Below are positions 34,183 through 43,311 of a DNA stretch of 64,000 bases, piece by piece. The first letter of the stretch is position 1. Each line of letters starts with the position of its first letter. The notes below the pieces were generated by a model. The model worked only from the letters and a program-made list of their open reading frames with translations. It was not told the DNA's origin and ran no database searches. Where the stretch lies: NCBI GenBank assembly GCA_017449265.1, contig JAFSJW010000060.1:1-64000 (forward strand), read 5' to 3'. Source of the stretch: Treponema sp. (GTDB taxonomy: Bacteria; Spirochaetota; Spirochaetia; Treponematales; Treponemataceae). The position numbers and the translations under genes were made by a program.

Positions 34183-34941
34183 CTATCTTGAATGCATATA
34201 TTCAAGATATTTCTCATGCACTTCGGAAGGTTTTCCGTCCATGCGGATTTTTCCGCCGTCAATCCATATCGAACGCCCGCATATGCTCTCAATCTGACCG
34301 AGCGAATGGGACACAATAACGATAGTCGTTCCTGCGTCACGAATCTCAACGAGCTTATTAAAGCATTTTTCCTGAAACGAAACATCGCCCACGGCAAGAA
34401 TTTCATCAATAAAAAGAATCTCCGCCTCAACATTTATGGCAACAGCGAACGCAAGGCGCATATACATACCGGACGAGTAAGTGCGCACAGGATTGTCAAT
34501 GAATTCCCTAAGCTCCGAGAATTCGATTATGTCATCAATTTTTTTGTCTATCTGCTTTTTGGTAAGACCAAAAATCGATGCGTTTATGTAAATGTTCTCC
34601 CGACCGCTCATATCCGGATGGAAGCCCGCCCCAAGCTCTATGAGCGCAGAGACTTTTCCTTTCACGATGACAGTTCCGGACGACGGATACATGATTTTCG
34701 TCAGAAGTTTCAGCGTAGTACTTTTTCCGCAACCATTATGACCTATAAGCCCTACAGCCTCGCCTTTTTTTATGGAAAAGCTGATGTTGTCAAGCACAAG
34801 ACGGTTCGTGTATGAGTTTCGTTTCCAGAAAAGCATTTTCTCTTTGAGCGTCTTTCCCTTATCGTTGTAAACCTTGAATTTTTTCGTAAGATTTTTTACT
34901 TCTATTAAATATTCTGAATTATCCAAATTATCAGCACCCAT
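34183..34941 (-). CDS. wzt: Polysaccharide ABC exporter ATP-binding protein (Wzt/TagH type)
   Basis: 252 residues: Walker A GHNGCGKSTT, TagH-type GAGFHPDMSGRENIYING-like segment (GAGFHPDMSGRENIYINAS), signature YSSGMYMRLAFAVA, Walker B ILFIDEILAVGD. The family usually exports O-antigen, teichoic acid or other lipid-linked polysaccharides. It has no C-terminal carbohydrate-binding domain, so chain-end recognition is probably absent. It starts 2 bp after the permease gene. Confidence 0.9.
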   Translation of the reverse strand: MGADNLDNSEYLIEVKNLTKKFKVYNDKGKTLKEKMLFWKRNSYTNRLVLDNISFSIKKGEAVGLIGHNGCGKSTTLKLLTKIMYPSSGTVIVKGKVSALIELGAGFHPDMSGRENIYINASIFGLTKKQIDKKIDDIIEFSELREFIDNPVRTYSSGMYMRLAFAVAINVEAEILFIDEILAVGDVSFQEKCFNKLVEIRDAGTTIVIVSHSLGQIESICGRSIWIDGGKIRMDGKPSEVHEKYLEYMHSR

Positions 34942-34943
34942 AA

Positions 34944-35714
34944 TTACAATTCCTCAGCAAAACCTTTCTGCAACTTTGAAAAAACGAACTCCCCGATTAC
35001 GACTGAAAAAACGCCTATGAGAACGGCAGACCAAAGCGAGCTTATGTCAGGAATCTGCTTGTAGTAAAGGACAGCTTTGTAGCACTCAATAACGCTTGTC
35101 ATAGGATTAAGATTGAACAAATGCCTGTATTTTTCAGGAGTTTCATACATAATCGGCGTTAAAAACTGCCAGAGCATTGTGATTATTCCAAGAAAATGAG
35201 CAAGGTCGCGCACATAGACGGTTACAGCAGAAAAAATCAGGGTGAACCCAAGGCAAAGAAGGAACTCCACCACCATTATCACAGGAAGGAGAAGAAGCGC
35301 AAGGAAATTGAACCCGAAGCCTGTCACAACCAGAATTCCGAACAGAACCACAAAGCAATAGAGCATATTGACAAAAGCCCCGACGACAAACGAAATTGGA
35401 AGCACTTCGCGCGGAAAATAGATTTTAGTGACCATAGCCCCTTGCCCCAGAACTGATGTGCAGCCCGCAGAAAGGCAGGAGCTGAAAAAAAGCCACGGAA
35501 CAAGCCCGATGAAAAGAAAAACAGGATAGTTTTCAACGCCCCTGTCAAGAATGACCGAAAAAAGCAATGTATAGACGCAAAGCTGGAGCAGAGGATTAAG
35601 AAAAGTCCACAAGAAGCCAAGCACAGAACCTTTGTACCGTCCGCGAAGTTCTCTGTGAACAAGTCCGAAAATCATCTGGCGGTAGTTGTAAATTTCGACT
35701 ATTTTTCTAAGCAT
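34944..35714 (-). CDS. wzm: Polysaccharide ABC exporter permease (Wzm/TagG type)
   Basis: 256 residues with six hydrophobic segments of the ABC-2 family. The N-terminus has LVHRELRGRYKGSVLGFLWTF and NPLLQLCVYTLLF, typical of Wzm/TagG/KpsM. It pairs with the ATPase gene 2 bp downstream to form an inner-membrane exporter. A promoter ends 8 bp before the ATG; the AGGA is too close to the ATG to act as a normal ribosome-binding site. Confidence 0.9.
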   Translation of the reverse strand: MLRKIVEIYNYRQMIFGLVHRELRGRYKGSVLGFLWTFLNPLLQLCVYTLLFSVILDRGVENYPVFLFIGLVPWLFFSSCLSAGCTSVLGQGAMVTKIYFPREVLPISFVVGAFVNMLYCFVVLFGILVVTGFGFNFLALLLLPVIMVVEFLLCLGFTLIFSAVTVYVRDLAHFLGIITMLWQFLTPIMYETPEKYRHLFNLNPMTSVIECYKAVLYYKQIPDISSLWSAVLIGVFSVVIGEFVFSKLQKGFAEEL

Positions 35715-35722
35715 ATCCTGAT

Positions 35723-35751
35723 ATAGTATTGTAAAAAAAACAGAGATTCAA
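35723..35751 (-). promoter_or_regulatory. wzm promoter, leaderless type
   Basis: Minus strand TTGAAT (35751-35746), 17-bp spacer, TACTAT (35728-35723), 8 bp before the ATG at 35714. Confidence 0.55.
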
Positions 35752-35760
35752 CAAGACAAC

Positions 35761-35796
35761 AAGCGGCACTTTGGAGTTTGCTCAAAAGTGCCGCTT
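35761..35796. terminator. Strong hairpin after deoD
   Basis: AAGCGGCACTTT and AAAGTGCCGCTT are perfect 12-bp complements; inside, GAG-tttg-CTC can extend the stem. It follows the deoD stop codon. No immediate T-tract on the minus strand, but stem strength suggests termination or mRNA 3' protection. Confidence 0.75.
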
Positions 35797-35825
35797 ACGA
35801 ACGAAGCACAATCAAAAAAAATCTT

Positions 35826-36527
35826 CTATAGAATAATCGTTTCCAGAGCGAGCTTCATCATGTTCGTAAATGTTGTCTGCCGTTCCTCCGCCGTCGTTGC
35901 GCCGCCAAGAAGGATATGGTCGCTCACCGTCATTATCGCAAGAGCTTGTCGTTTATATTCTGCCGCAAGCGTGAAAAGCTCCGCGCTTTCCATTTCGATT
36001 CCCAGAACACCATACTCAGCCCATTTTTTCCAGTTCTCATTTTTGTCGTAGAATAAATCGCTGGAAGCAACCGAGCCTACATGATAGTTTATTTTCATCT
36101 CCGCGGCGATTTTGTCGGCGGCGCGCACAAGCTCAAAATTTGCCGTCGGCGCAAAATGCAGATTTCCGAACCGCTGGTTCAAAAGAGCAGAATCCGAGCA
36201 GGCAGAGCTGACGATTATCGTGTCGCGAAGCTGTGCTTCCTTGCTGACCGCGCCGCAAGTTCCCACGCGGATTGCTTTCTGCACCCCGTAGAATTTGAAA
36301 AGCTCCGTGGCATAAATTGAAAGAGACGGCTGCCCCATGCCGGTTCCTTGCACGCTGACAGGCACGCCTTTGTAAGTGCCAGTAAAGCCCAGCATTCCGC
36401 GGACTTCGTTGTAGCACTTCGCGTTCTCAAGAAAATTTTCAGCTATGAACTTTGCCCTGAGCGGGTCTCCCGGAAGAAGCACGTTTTGTGCGATTGCGCC
36501 TTCTGGCGCGTTTATGTGTGTACTCAT
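35826..36527 (-). CDS. deoD: Purine nucleoside phosphorylase, hexameric
   Basis: Phosphorolysis of purine (deoxy)nucleosides to base and (deoxy)ribose 1-phosphate. 233 residues, the normal length, with [49 protein letters not shown] and TVSDHIL, which are the phosphate-, ribose- and base-binding blocks of the DeoD group. It complements apt and adenosine deaminase elsewhere in the window in purine salvage. Confidence 0.95.
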   Translation of the reverse strand: MSTHINAPEGAIAQNVLLPGDPLRAKFIAENFLENAKCYNEVRGMLGFTGTYKGVPVSVQGTGMGQPSLSIYATELFKFYGVQKAIRVGTCGAVSKEAQLRDTIIVSSACSDSALLNQRFGNLHFAPTANFELVRAADKIAAEMKINYHVGSVASSDLFYDKNENWKKWAEYGVLGIEMESAELFTLAAEYKRQALAIMTVSDHILLGGATTAEERQTTFTNMMKLALETIIL

Positions 36528-36533
36528 TCTTTC

Positions 36534-36562
36534 ATTATACCACGGATTTTCAAGAATGCAAA
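36534..36562 (-). promoter_or_regulatory. deoD promoter, leaderless type
   Basis: Minus strand TTTGCA (36562-36557), 17-bp spacer ending TGG, then perfect TATAAT (36539-36534; extended -10), and exactly 6 bp to the ATG at 36527. Confidence 0.7.
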
Positions 36563-36663
36563 AATTATCCCGAATCTGACGCGCATTTTCGGCAAGAGAA
36601 AGTTTTATCGGAAAAAATTACACAAGAAACGCAAGGAAACAATAGGTTTAATCACGGCTCTAA

Positions 36664-36692
36664 TTGTATTTAGAAAAAAAAACTTGTATAAT
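36664..36692 (+). promoter_or_regulatory. pckG promoter
   Basis: TTGTAT (36664-36669), 17-bp spacer with a run of A, perfect TATAAT (36687-36692). The ~30-nt leader carries AGGAG before the ATG at 36728. Confidence 0.7.
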
Positions 36693-36727
36693 TTCATTAA
36701 AATCGAAATTTTGATAGGAGATTTACG

Positions 36728-38575
36728 ATGACACTTGATGAAATCAAAAACCCTAAAATCAAAGCATGGGTCGAAGAATGTGTTAAGATGTGTGAACCTG
36801 ACAGCGTTTACGTTTGTGACGGTTCAACTGAAGAGTATGACCGCCTGATGAAAAAATGCGTCGATGCAGGTCTCGCAACTCCACTTGCCAAAAAGCCGAA
36901 CAGCTTCTTGTTCCGCTCACTTCCTAGCGATGTAGCTCGCGTTGAGGGACGAACATTTATTTCTTCTGTTAAACAGGAAGATGCAGGTCCAACAAACAAC
37001 TGGATTGACCCGGTTGAGCTCAAAGCAACAATGAAAGGATTGTACAAAGGTTGTATGCACGGCCGCACAATGTACGTAATCCCATTCTGCATGGGTCCAC
37101 TCGGCTCACCAATCTCAAAGAATGGTATCGAGCTTACTGACTCAGAGTACGTTGTCCTCAACATGGACATCATGACTCGCGCAGGCAAAAAAGTTCTCGA
37201 CATCATCGGTACAGACGGTGAATTCGTTCCTTGTTTGCACTCAGTTGGTAAACCACTCAACAACGGCGAAAAAGACAACGGCATCTGGCCTTGTGCAGAT
37301 GTTGAGCACAAATATATTTCTCAGTTCCCAGAAGAGCACCTCATCTGGTCTTACGGTTCTGGATACGGCGGAAACGCTTTGCTCGGCAAAAAATGTTTCG
37401 CTCTCCGAATCGCTACTGTATTGGCTCGTGAAGAGGGCTGGCTCGCTGAGCACATGCTCATCCTCAAGCTCACAAACCCAGAGGGCAAAGTTAAATACGT
37501 TACTGGCGCATTCCCATCAGCTTGTGGTAAAACAAACCTGGCTATGCTTATCCCAACAATCCCAGGCTGGAAAGTTGAGACAATCGGTGACGACATCGCT
37601 TGGATGAAATTCGGCAAAGACGGTCGCTTGTATGCTATCAACCCAGAGGCAGGTTTCTTCGGCGTTGCTCCAGGAACATCTGCTGAGTCTAACAAAAACG
37701 CTCTTATCTCTGCTTCAAAGAACACAATCTTCACAAACTGTGCTCTTACTGAGGACGGAGACGTTTGGTGGGAACAGATTGGTTACCCAGCAAAGGGCAA
37801 GCTCGTTGACTGGAAAGGCCAGACACGCGACGCTCTTCCAAAAGACAAATCACCAAAAGGCGAGGAATTCGCTCATCCAAATGCACGCTTTACAGCACCT
37901 GCAAAACAGTGTCCATGTATCGCTCCAGAGTGGGAAAACCCAGAGGGTGTTCCAATCTCTGCTATCCTCTTCGGTGGTCGCCGCCCATCTACAGTACCTC
38001 TCGTACACCAGAGCCGCAACTGGAACCACGGTGTATTCTTGGGTTCTATCGTTGGTTCAGAAATCACAGCAGCATCTACAATCGATGCTTCACAGGTTGG
38101 TAAAATCCGCCGTGACCCATTCGCTATTCTCCCATTCTGTGGATACAACATGGGCGACTACTTCCAGCACTGGGTTGACATTGGTGCAAAAGCTGACCAG
38201 GACAAACTGCCAAAAATCTTCTATGTTAACTGGTTCCGAAAGGACGAGAACAACAAAGATCTTCCAGGCGGATTCATGTGGCCAGGCTACGGCGACAACT
38301 CACGCGTTCTCGCATGGATTTTCGACCGCTGCGACGGAAAAGACAACTATGTTGACACACCAATCGGCTTCATGCCAAAAGAGGGTGCTATCAACACAGA
38401 CGGTCTTGCTGACTACTACAAAAAGACTCTCCCACAGATTCTCAATGTGGACAAAGAGGGTTGGCTCAAGGAAGTTAAAGACATCCGTGAGAACCACTAT
38501 CCAAAATTCGGCAAACACTTGCCAAAAGAGCTTTCAGCTTGCTTGGACGACCTCGAAGCACGTCTTTCAAAATAA
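36728..38575 (+). CDS. pckG: Phosphoenolpyruvate carboxykinase (GTP)
   Basis: Interconverts oxaloacetate + GTP and PEP + CO2 + GDP; in fermenting gut bacteria it often runs toward oxaloacetate and succinate. 615 residues, normal for the GTP class: the kinase loop [12 protein letters not shown] with the reactive Cys, then [22 protein letters not shown] and [17 protein letters not shown] is 8 nt before the ATG. Codon use differs sharply from neighbours, with Pro almost always CCA and Ala GCT/GCA, which suggests a very highly expressed gene. Confidence 0.97.
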   Translation: MTLDEIKNPKIKAWVEECVKMCEPDSVYVCDGSTEEYDRLMKKCVDAGLATPLAKKPNSFLFRSLPSDVARVEGRTFISSVKQEDAGPTNNWIDPVELKATMKGLYKGCMHGRTMYVIPFCMGPLGSPISKNGIELTDSEYVVLNMDIMTRAGKKVLDIIGTDGEFVPCLHSVGKPLNNGEKDNGIWPCADVEHKYISQFPEEHLIWSYGSGYGGNALLGKKCFALRIATVLAREEGWLAEHMLILKLTNPEGKVKYVTGAFPSACGKTNLAMLIPTIPGWKVETIGDDIAWMKFGKDGRLYAINPEAGFFGVAPGTSAESNKNALISASKNTIFTNCALTEDGDVWWEQIGYPAKGKLVDWKGQTRDALPKDKSPKGEEFAHPNARFTAPAKQCPCIAPEWENPEGVPISAILFGGRRPSTVPLVHQSRNWNHGVFLGSIVGSEITAASTIDASQVGKIRRDPFAILPFCGYNMGDYFQHWVDIGAKADQDKLPKIFYVNWFRKDENNKDLPGGFMWPGYGDNSRVLAWIFDRCDGKDNYVDTPIGFMPKEGAINTDGLADYYKKTLPQILNVDKEGWLKEVKDIRENHYPKFGKHLPKELSACLDDLEARLSK

Positions 38576-38616
38576 GCTCGCTTGAATAAAGCATAGTTTT
38601 ATCCACAGACAGGCAC

Positions 38617-38664
38617 AGATTACCACAGATTTTTATTTTTAATTTGTGACATCTGTGCTAATCT
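38617..38664. repeat. CACAGAT inverted repeat downstream of pckG
   Basis: AGATTACCACAGAT (38617-38630) and ATCTGTGCTAATCT (38651-38664) pair at 13 of 14 positions around a 20-nt AT-rich loop. It resembles the dispersed CACAGATTA-type intergenic repeats seen in many bacterial genomes. Confidence 0.7.
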
Positions 38665-38676
38665 TTGGATTGATAT

Positions 38677-38712
38677 TCCCGCTCTGAGATTTTCTTTGGG
38701 CGGGATTTTTTT
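38677..38712 (+). terminator. pckG terminator
   Basis: TCCCGC (from 38677) pairs with GCGGGA (about 38700-38705), followed by a run of nine T. Loop of about 17 nt. Confidence 0.7.
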
Positions 38713-38733
38713 TTGAAAATCACAAGGTGCTAT

Positions 38734-39441
38734 ATGACGAAGATTTTGCTCTTCAACGAACCTGGTTTTCTTGGACCAGACTTCAACAAAGATATTGTTG
38801 GAATTACTATGGGAATTTCTCAGGAGCGGCTTTATTCAGCTTATATGCAAGGCATATTTCCGTGGTTTTCCGAAGATGACGGAGAGCCAGTGGTTTGGTA
38901 TTCGCCCGAGCCGCGCTTTTGCCTCAGAATGGAGCACTTTCATGCCCCGAAATCAGTTGAAAAATTCTTGCGGAAAACTCCGTTCACTTACACCTTCGAC
39001 AAAGATTTCTCAGCAGTAATTCATGGCTGCCGCAAAATGAGCCGCCCTGACCAGCGCGGCACATGGATTGGTAATAAAATGATAAGAGCGTATGAAACAT
39101 TCCACCAGAACGGGTTTGCGCACAGCGTTGAGGTATGGCACAACGGTCAGCTGGCAGGAGGATTTTACGGAGTCCTTATAGGAAGCGTGTTCTTTGGTGA
39201 AAGTATGTTCACGCTGGAAAGTAACAGCTCAAAATCCGCGTTCGTGCTTTTTGCCAAAACATTCGCAAAGTGTGGCGGAAAACTGATTGATAGCCAAGTG
39301 TACACGGAAAACATAGCCCGCTACGGGGCTTTAAACATAAGCAGGGACGCTTTTCTGCGGCTTGAAAGAGAGTATCTCCCGAAGCCGCTTGAAAAGAATC
39401 TGAAAGAAGAATTTGAGAAAGCCGCCTCTCAGAAAACTTAG
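38734..39441 (+). CDS. aat: Leucyl/phenylalanyl-tRNA-protein transferase
   Basis: Adds Leu or Phe to N-terminal Lys/Arg residues, making N-degrons for ClpS-ClpAP. I start at the ATG at 38734 (AAGGTG upstream), 235 residues; an in-frame TTG at 38713 lies in the pckG terminator tail. Family blocks are AYMQGIFPWF, WYSPEPRFCLRME, CRKMSRPDQRGTWIG, GFAHSVEVWHNGQLAGGFYG and GSVFFGESMF. clpS and clpA are also in the window. Confidence 0.95.
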   Translation: MTKILLFNEPGFLGPDFNKDIVGITMGISQERLYSAYMQGIFPWFSEDDGEPVVWYSPEPRFCLRMEHFHAPKSVEKFLRKTPFTYTFDKDFSAVIHGCRKMSRPDQRGTWIGNKMIRAYETFHQNGFAHSVEVWHNGQLAGGFYGVLIGSVFFGESMFTLESNSSKSAFVLFAKTFAKCGGKLIDSQVYTENIARYGALNISRDAFLRLEREYLPKPLEKNLKEEFEKAASQKT

Positions 39442-39455
39442 TTTCTAAAGCCCTA

Positions 39456-40004
39456 TTACTCCCCGTCGTAATCGATTAGGGTAGTAACATTCGTTGGAGC
39501 AAGGATTTTCTTGTAATTAAGGGCAGGAAGACCGATTACCCCGAAAATCTCAGAAACTTCTGCCCCGCCAAGCGAAATAAGTTTTTTGCTAGCGTCAAGC
39601 GTTCCGCCAGTCGCAATCAAATCATCTATGACAAGGAATTTCTGCCCCGCCTTTATATCGGCCTTGTGCACTTCGATTTCAGCCGTTCCGTACTCAAGGG
39701 CATATCCAACCCTGTAGACATCTCCAGGGAGCTTGCCCTTTTTTCTGACAAGAACAAGAGGCACGGACAACATCTGGGCAAGCGGGGCGGCAAACAGAAA
39801 GCCTCTGGACTCAACCCCGGCGATTGCGTTTATTTCGCCGCTTGCAACTTTTGGCTTATAAATCTCATACGCCTTGTCAATAACGAACTTGAAGCTCTCT
39901 GGATTTGTGAAAATGCTCGTTATATCATAAAAAAGAATTCCAGGCTTCGGAAAGTCCGGAACACGACGGATAGCTTTGTCTAAAATCGAAATGTCATTTG
40001 TCAT
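39456..40004 (-). CDS. apt: Adenine phosphoribosyltransferase
   Basis: Makes AMP from adenine and PRPP. I use the ATG at 40004 (182 residues); the in-frame ATG at 40025 lies upstream of the predicted transcription start. Blocks: VPDFPKPGILFYDITSIF, GVESRGFLFAAPLA, LVRKKGKLPG and the PRPP loop VIDDLIATGGTLDAS. Translation is probably leaderless. Confidence 0.95.
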   Translation of the reverse strand: MTNDISILDKAIRRVPDFPKPGILFYDITSIFTNPESFKFVIDKAYEIYKPKVASGEINAIAGVESRGFLFAAPLAQMLSVPLVLVRKKGKLPGDVYRVGYALEYGTAEIEVHKADIKAGQKFLVIDDLIATGGTLDASKKLISLGGAEVSEIFGVIGLPALNYKKILAPTNVTTLIDYDGE

Positions 40005-40012
40005 AATATTTG

Positions 40013-40041
40013 ATTCTAAAAACATAATCGCATGAGGTCAA
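40013..40041 (-). promoter_or_regulatory. apt promoter, leaderless type
   Basis: Minus strand TTGACC (40041-40036), 17-bp spacer, TAGAAT (40018-40013), 8 bp before the ATG at 40004. This position decides the start codon of apt. Confidence 0.65.
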
Positions 40042-40047
40042 GCTGTA

Positions 40048-40803
40048 TCAAGATTCCGTAAGCACATCAAGCTTTTTCTTGAAAAATTCCTGAACGGCTT
40101 TCTTGATTTCTTCCGGTGACTGGCTTTTCAAGATATATCCATCGATTTTAAATTTCATAACATCCAGAATGTTCTCGCGCTTTCCGTTGGCGGTAAGGAA
40201 AATAACAGGAATGTTTTTTGTTCTTGGGTTGTCACGGATTTTCTTTAGAACCTCAGGCCCGCTCATCGTAGGCATTCTGTAATCAAGAAGAATAAGGTCG
40301 GCAGTATGCAAATTCAAAAACTCAAGCGCGACTTCACCTGACGGAGCAAGCGACACTTCAAACTCCTCCCCAAGCCACATTTTCGCACTTCGCAAAAGAA
40401 TCGGCTCGTCATCCACGATTAGCACACGCTTTTTTTCGTTCGAATTAATGTCAATTGCGCGGGTCAGTAAATCAATGTTGAGCGGAAAAGACGGAAAACG
40501 CGTTGCCGTAATCTGCTTCAAGAAATTTTCCTCGTCAATAGGAGGATTGCTCATATTTCCCGCAAGATACAGGAACATTCCGCTTTTCTCGCGCTTTTCG
40601 TCAATTTTCCTAAGGATATGAAGGTCCATAGAATCAGCAAGGCAGACAATCAGGTGATGCTTGGTATCTGGCAAAGAAGCAACACCTTCATCATCAGGGG
40701 TAACGGTATGGATTTTAAAGCTCTTTTTATCCAAATCATTCAAAAACGATTTCACAACAAGACGATTAGTGTCGCCCATAACATACAGCTCGCGTTCAGC
40801 CAT
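40048..40803 (-). CDS. Response regulator with N-terminal module of unknown function
   Basis: 251 residues. The C-terminal half (~132-248) is a complete receiver: KRVLIVDDEPILL with the acidic pair, phospho-acceptor Asp in LILLDYRMP, Thr in IFLTANG and Lys in YILKSQS. The N-terminal ~120 residues are a degenerate receiver-like or unknown domain (MAERELYVMGDTNRLVV). There is no DNA-binding output. AAGGAG precedes the ATG. Immediately upstream is a relic of a histidine kinase 3' end, implying it once followed a kinase gene directly. Confidence 0.88.
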   Translation of the reverse strand: MAERELYVMGDTNRLVVKSFLNDLDKKSFKIHTVTPDDEGVASLPDTKHHLIVCLADSMDLHILRKIDEKREKSGMFLYLAGNMSNPPIDEENFLKQITATRFPSFPLNIDLLTRAIDINSNEKKRVLIVDDEPILLRSAKMWLGEEFEVSLAPSGEVALEFLNLHTADLILLDYRMPTMSGPEVLKKIRDNPRTKNIPVIFLTANGKRENILDVMKFKIDGYILKSQSPEEIKKAVQEFFKKKLDVLTES

Positions 40804-40818
40804 AATTCATGCTCCTTG

Positions 40819-40905
40819 TTACACTTCTTTTTCTGAAAGAAGTTCTTTCAATCCGTTAAAATCTATTTTTCCACAAAATTTCGGATTTTTGTGAATTTTG
40901 AATTT
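40819..40905 (-). pseudogene. Relic of the hybrid histidine kinase 3' end
   Basis: Minus strand encodes KFTKIRNFVEK, then after a 1-nt deletion IDFNGLKELLSEK, against KFAKIRNFVEK and VDFNGLKELLSEK at the end of the kinase at 43312. The copy stops with TAA 15 nt before the response regulator ATG. It is a decayed duplicate of about 85 bp, flanking the phosphatase/STAS-kinase cassette. Confidence 0.85.
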
Positions 40906-41183
40906 TTCACCATTATTTTTCCATTATACAGTATATCATAAAAAATCAATAAAAGGTTATAAATGACTGTACTATTTTGATTTGCAAATGAAAATCCCTC
41001 ATGTTAGAATATACTATGCTTAAGTCCATATTCATTCTTTTTTTGCGATATTTTTTGGGCTGCAATTTCTTGCGAAAACCAATGGCGCAAGAACATAACT
41101 TCTGTTTTCCGGCGTTCTTGTCATGCCGCAAAATCGTCTTGCCCCGAAAAACCACAGATTGAAAAAAAATAAAGGAATCGATT
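40906..41183. other. AT-rich intergenic region before the phosphatase gene
   Basis: No coding sequence is supported here. A weak hairpin CAAGAAC/GTTCTTG lies at 41088-41120. The downstream gene has AAAGGA before its ATG. Nothing else recognised. Confidence 0.6.
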
Positions 41184-42020
41184 ATGAAAAACCCTTGTGA
41201 AATATCAATGCAGTCTCAGACTCTCGGAATGGAAACTCTTGGAAATGCCAGGGAACTCGGGGGCTACAGGACGACGGACGGATTTTTCGTAAAGCGCGGC
41301 GTTCTTCTCCGTTCGGCAAGACCAATGGGAGCAAGCCAGGCTGATTTGGATAAGCTCAGGGATGTTTATCATCTTGCTGTTATAGCAGATTTCCGAATGA
41401 GCTATGAGATAGAAGCAAAACCGACTCCTGCTATCGGAAATGCAAAGAATGTATGGTGTCCTATTATTGACGAAGCCTTGATAAGTGCGAATGTTTCGAT
41501 GGAGTCTTTGTCAAAAAAGCTGAGGACAATTGATGGCATACGCCTTGCTATAGAAAAAGGCATTGTTGGCGAAAAAATGTATGTGGACTTTGTTTCAAAT
41601 TCGTACGGAAAGAAAGGTTACGCTAAATTTTTCAGAGAGCTGATTTATCTTCCTGAAGGAAAATCCATTCTTTTTCATTGCACCCAGGGAAAAGACCGTA
41701 CAGGGCTTGGCGCAATGCTTATACTGAGCGCGCTTGGCGTTGATGAAGATACAATAATTCAGGACTACCTTCTTACGAATGTGTTCAATGCGCCATTAAT
41801 CGAAAAAGAAAGACAAGCACTGATGCAGTACAATCTTTCTGACGCGGAATTGCAAAGCTATCTTTCCGTTATGGATCAGGTCAATGTTTTATATATGCAG
41901 AACGCTCTGGATTATCTCAAAAAAAATTATGGCTCAGTACTTGATTATATCAAAAAGGAGCTTTGCGTAAGCGAAGATGAAATTGAGCTTCTAAAAGAAA
42001 AATTTTTAGAGAAAAACTGA
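41184..42020 (+). CDS. Tyrosine/dual-specificity-type phosphatase (Y_phosphatase3)
   Basis: 278 residues. The P-loop is HCTQGKDRTGLGAML, a Cx5R signature of the GKDRTG variety, with the family N-terminal block NARELGGYRTTDGFFVKRGVLLRSA. The general-acid loop is probably in VIADFRMSYE. Members remove phosphate from Tyr, Ser or phosphoinositides. It lies 33 bp upstream of a STAS-kinase fusion on the same strand, suggesting a phosphorylation/dephosphorylation pair. Confidence 0.88.
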   Translation: MKNPCEISMQSQTLGMETLGNARELGGYRTTDGFFVKRGVLLRSARPMGASQADLDKLRDVYHLAVIADFRMSYEIEAKPTPAIGNAKNVWCPIIDEALISANVSMESLSKKLRTIDGIRLAIEKGIVGEKMYVDFVSNSYGKKGYAKFFRELIYLPEGKSILFHCTQGKDRTGLGAMLILSALGVDEDTIIQDYLLTNVFNAPLIEKERQALMQYNLSDAELQSYLSVMDQVNVLYMQNALDYLKKNYGSVLDYIKKELCVSEDEIELLKEKFLEKN

Positions 42021-42053
42021 CAGTCTTTTTATATTAATTTCACGGAGGGTTTT

Positions 42054-43238
42054 ATGAAATCAACGGTAAACAACGGAAGCATTACTATTTTTCTTGAACG
42101 GAGAATTGATACGACCAATTCTTCGGCGGTAGAAAATGATATTGCACAAATCACAGGCGCAAATCAAAATCTTGTTCCAGAGTTTGATGCTTCGTCACTC
42201 GAATATATTTCCAGCGCAGGACTGCGAGTCCTTTTGAAGACTGCTAAGTCTTTTGGCAAAAAGATTAAGGTTCTGAATGTTTCAAAAGATGTATACGATA
42301 TTTTTGAAACCACTGGATTTACGAGCATTCTTGATGTTCACAAAAAATTGCGGGAGATTTCTGTTGACGGCTGCGAGCTTATTGGCTCCGGCAGCTACGG
42401 AAAAGTCTACCGCTTGGACAGGGAGACGATTGCAAAGCTATATATTCCCAGCGTTTCTCTAGAAATGGTTCAGCACGAGCGCGACACGGCTCAGAAAGCA
42501 TTCCTTCTTGGAGTTCCTACCGCAATCTCATACGATGTAGTAAAAAGCGGCGACTGCTACGGAGCCGTGTTTGAGCTTTTGGACGCAAAGACTGTGGCAC
42601 AGATTATGAATTGTGACAGTTCCCGCGTTCAGGAAATGGGCAGAAAAAGCGCGCTTTTTCTGAAAGACTTGCATAAAATTGTCGTAGATGATAACACATT
42701 TCCCAAGCGAAAAGACGAGTTGTCTGAATGGGCAGAGCGTGTCGCACCGTTTTTGGAGTCAGGTGAGGCTGATGAAATCCGCGCGTTTATAAATGATATT
42801 CCTGAAACAAGCACATTTCTTCACGGTGACTTCAACTCAAAGAATGTTATGGTTCAAGGAAACAATTTTCTTTTGATTGATATTGGAGATGCGGCAGTAG
42901 GACATCCTGTGTTTGATGTGGCAGGGCTTATCCTTGCATATATCTACCTTCCCCATTCACCTATGCCAGATGAGGAAAAGCTTCGGCTTCTCGGATTTCA
43001 TCTTGAAGATGCCCAGACAATGCTCAACGCAATGTTCTCAGCTTACTTCAATACTGACAGTCCGGATGAAATTCAGAAAAAAATCCAGATGATTATGCCT
43101 TATGCGAACATTCTTGCTTCTTATCACGGATGCCGCAGGGCAAATTATGCGCCCGACTATATTCCTATGATTATAGAACGCTCAATCCGCACAAAACTTT
43201 TGCCATCAATCAAGAGTCGTTTACCGCTGGAATGGTAA
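42054..43238 (+). CDS. STAS domain fused to an aminoglycoside-phosphotransferase-like kinase
   Basis: 394 residues. Residues ~1-103 are a STAS (anti-sigma-factor antagonist) domain, with DASSLEYISSAGLRVLLKT holding the conserved Asp and the Ser normally phosphorylated. Residues ~105-390 are an APH/choline-kinase-like fold: ELIGSGSYGKVYRLD (P-loop-like), ETSTFLHGDFNSKNVMV (HGD catalytic loop) and FLLIDIGDAAVGHPVFD (IDxG metal site). I recall single-chain kinases of the TIGR02172 type in Fibrobacter; a direct STAS fusion is unusual. GGAGGG precedes the ATG. Confidence 0.85.
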   Translation: MKSTVNNGSITIFLERRIDTTNSSAVENDIAQITGANQNLVPEFDASSLEYISSAGLRVLLKTAKSFGKKIKVLNVSKDVYDIFETTGFTSILDVHKKLREISVDGCELIGSGSYGKVYRLDRETIAKLYIPSVSLEMVQHERDTAQKAFLLGVPTAISYDVVKSGDCYGAVFELLDAKTVAQIMNCDSSRVQEMGRKSALFLKDLHKIVVDDNTFPKRKDELSEWAERVAPFLESGEADEIRAFINDIPETSTFLHGDFNSKNVMVQGNNFLLIDIGDAAVGHPVFDVAGLILAYIYLPHSPMPDEEKLRLLGFHLEDAQTMLNAMFSAYFNTDSPDEIQKKIQMIMPYANILASYHGCRRANYAPDYIPMIIERSIRTKLLPSIKSRLPLEW

Positions 43239-43256
43239 TTTGAGCAGAACTGGTGG

Positions 43257-43289
43257 TGCAAACTTGCTTTTTCGGGCAGAAAGTTTGCA
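43257..43289. terminator. Hairpin between convergent genes
   Basis: TGCAAACTT (43257-43265) pairs with AAGTTTGCA (43281-43289); it sits between the STAS-kinase and histidine-kinase stop codons and may serve both. Confidence 0.5.
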
Positions 43290-43311
43290 TCGCCGGTATC
43301 ATTTGTTACGC

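Noticed and set aside
37632..38585. Long plus-strand frame of over 300 codons inside pckG
   Set aside because: It is an out-of-frame reading of the conserved pckG coding sequence, rich in Ser, Thr and Gln; no start signal or domain.
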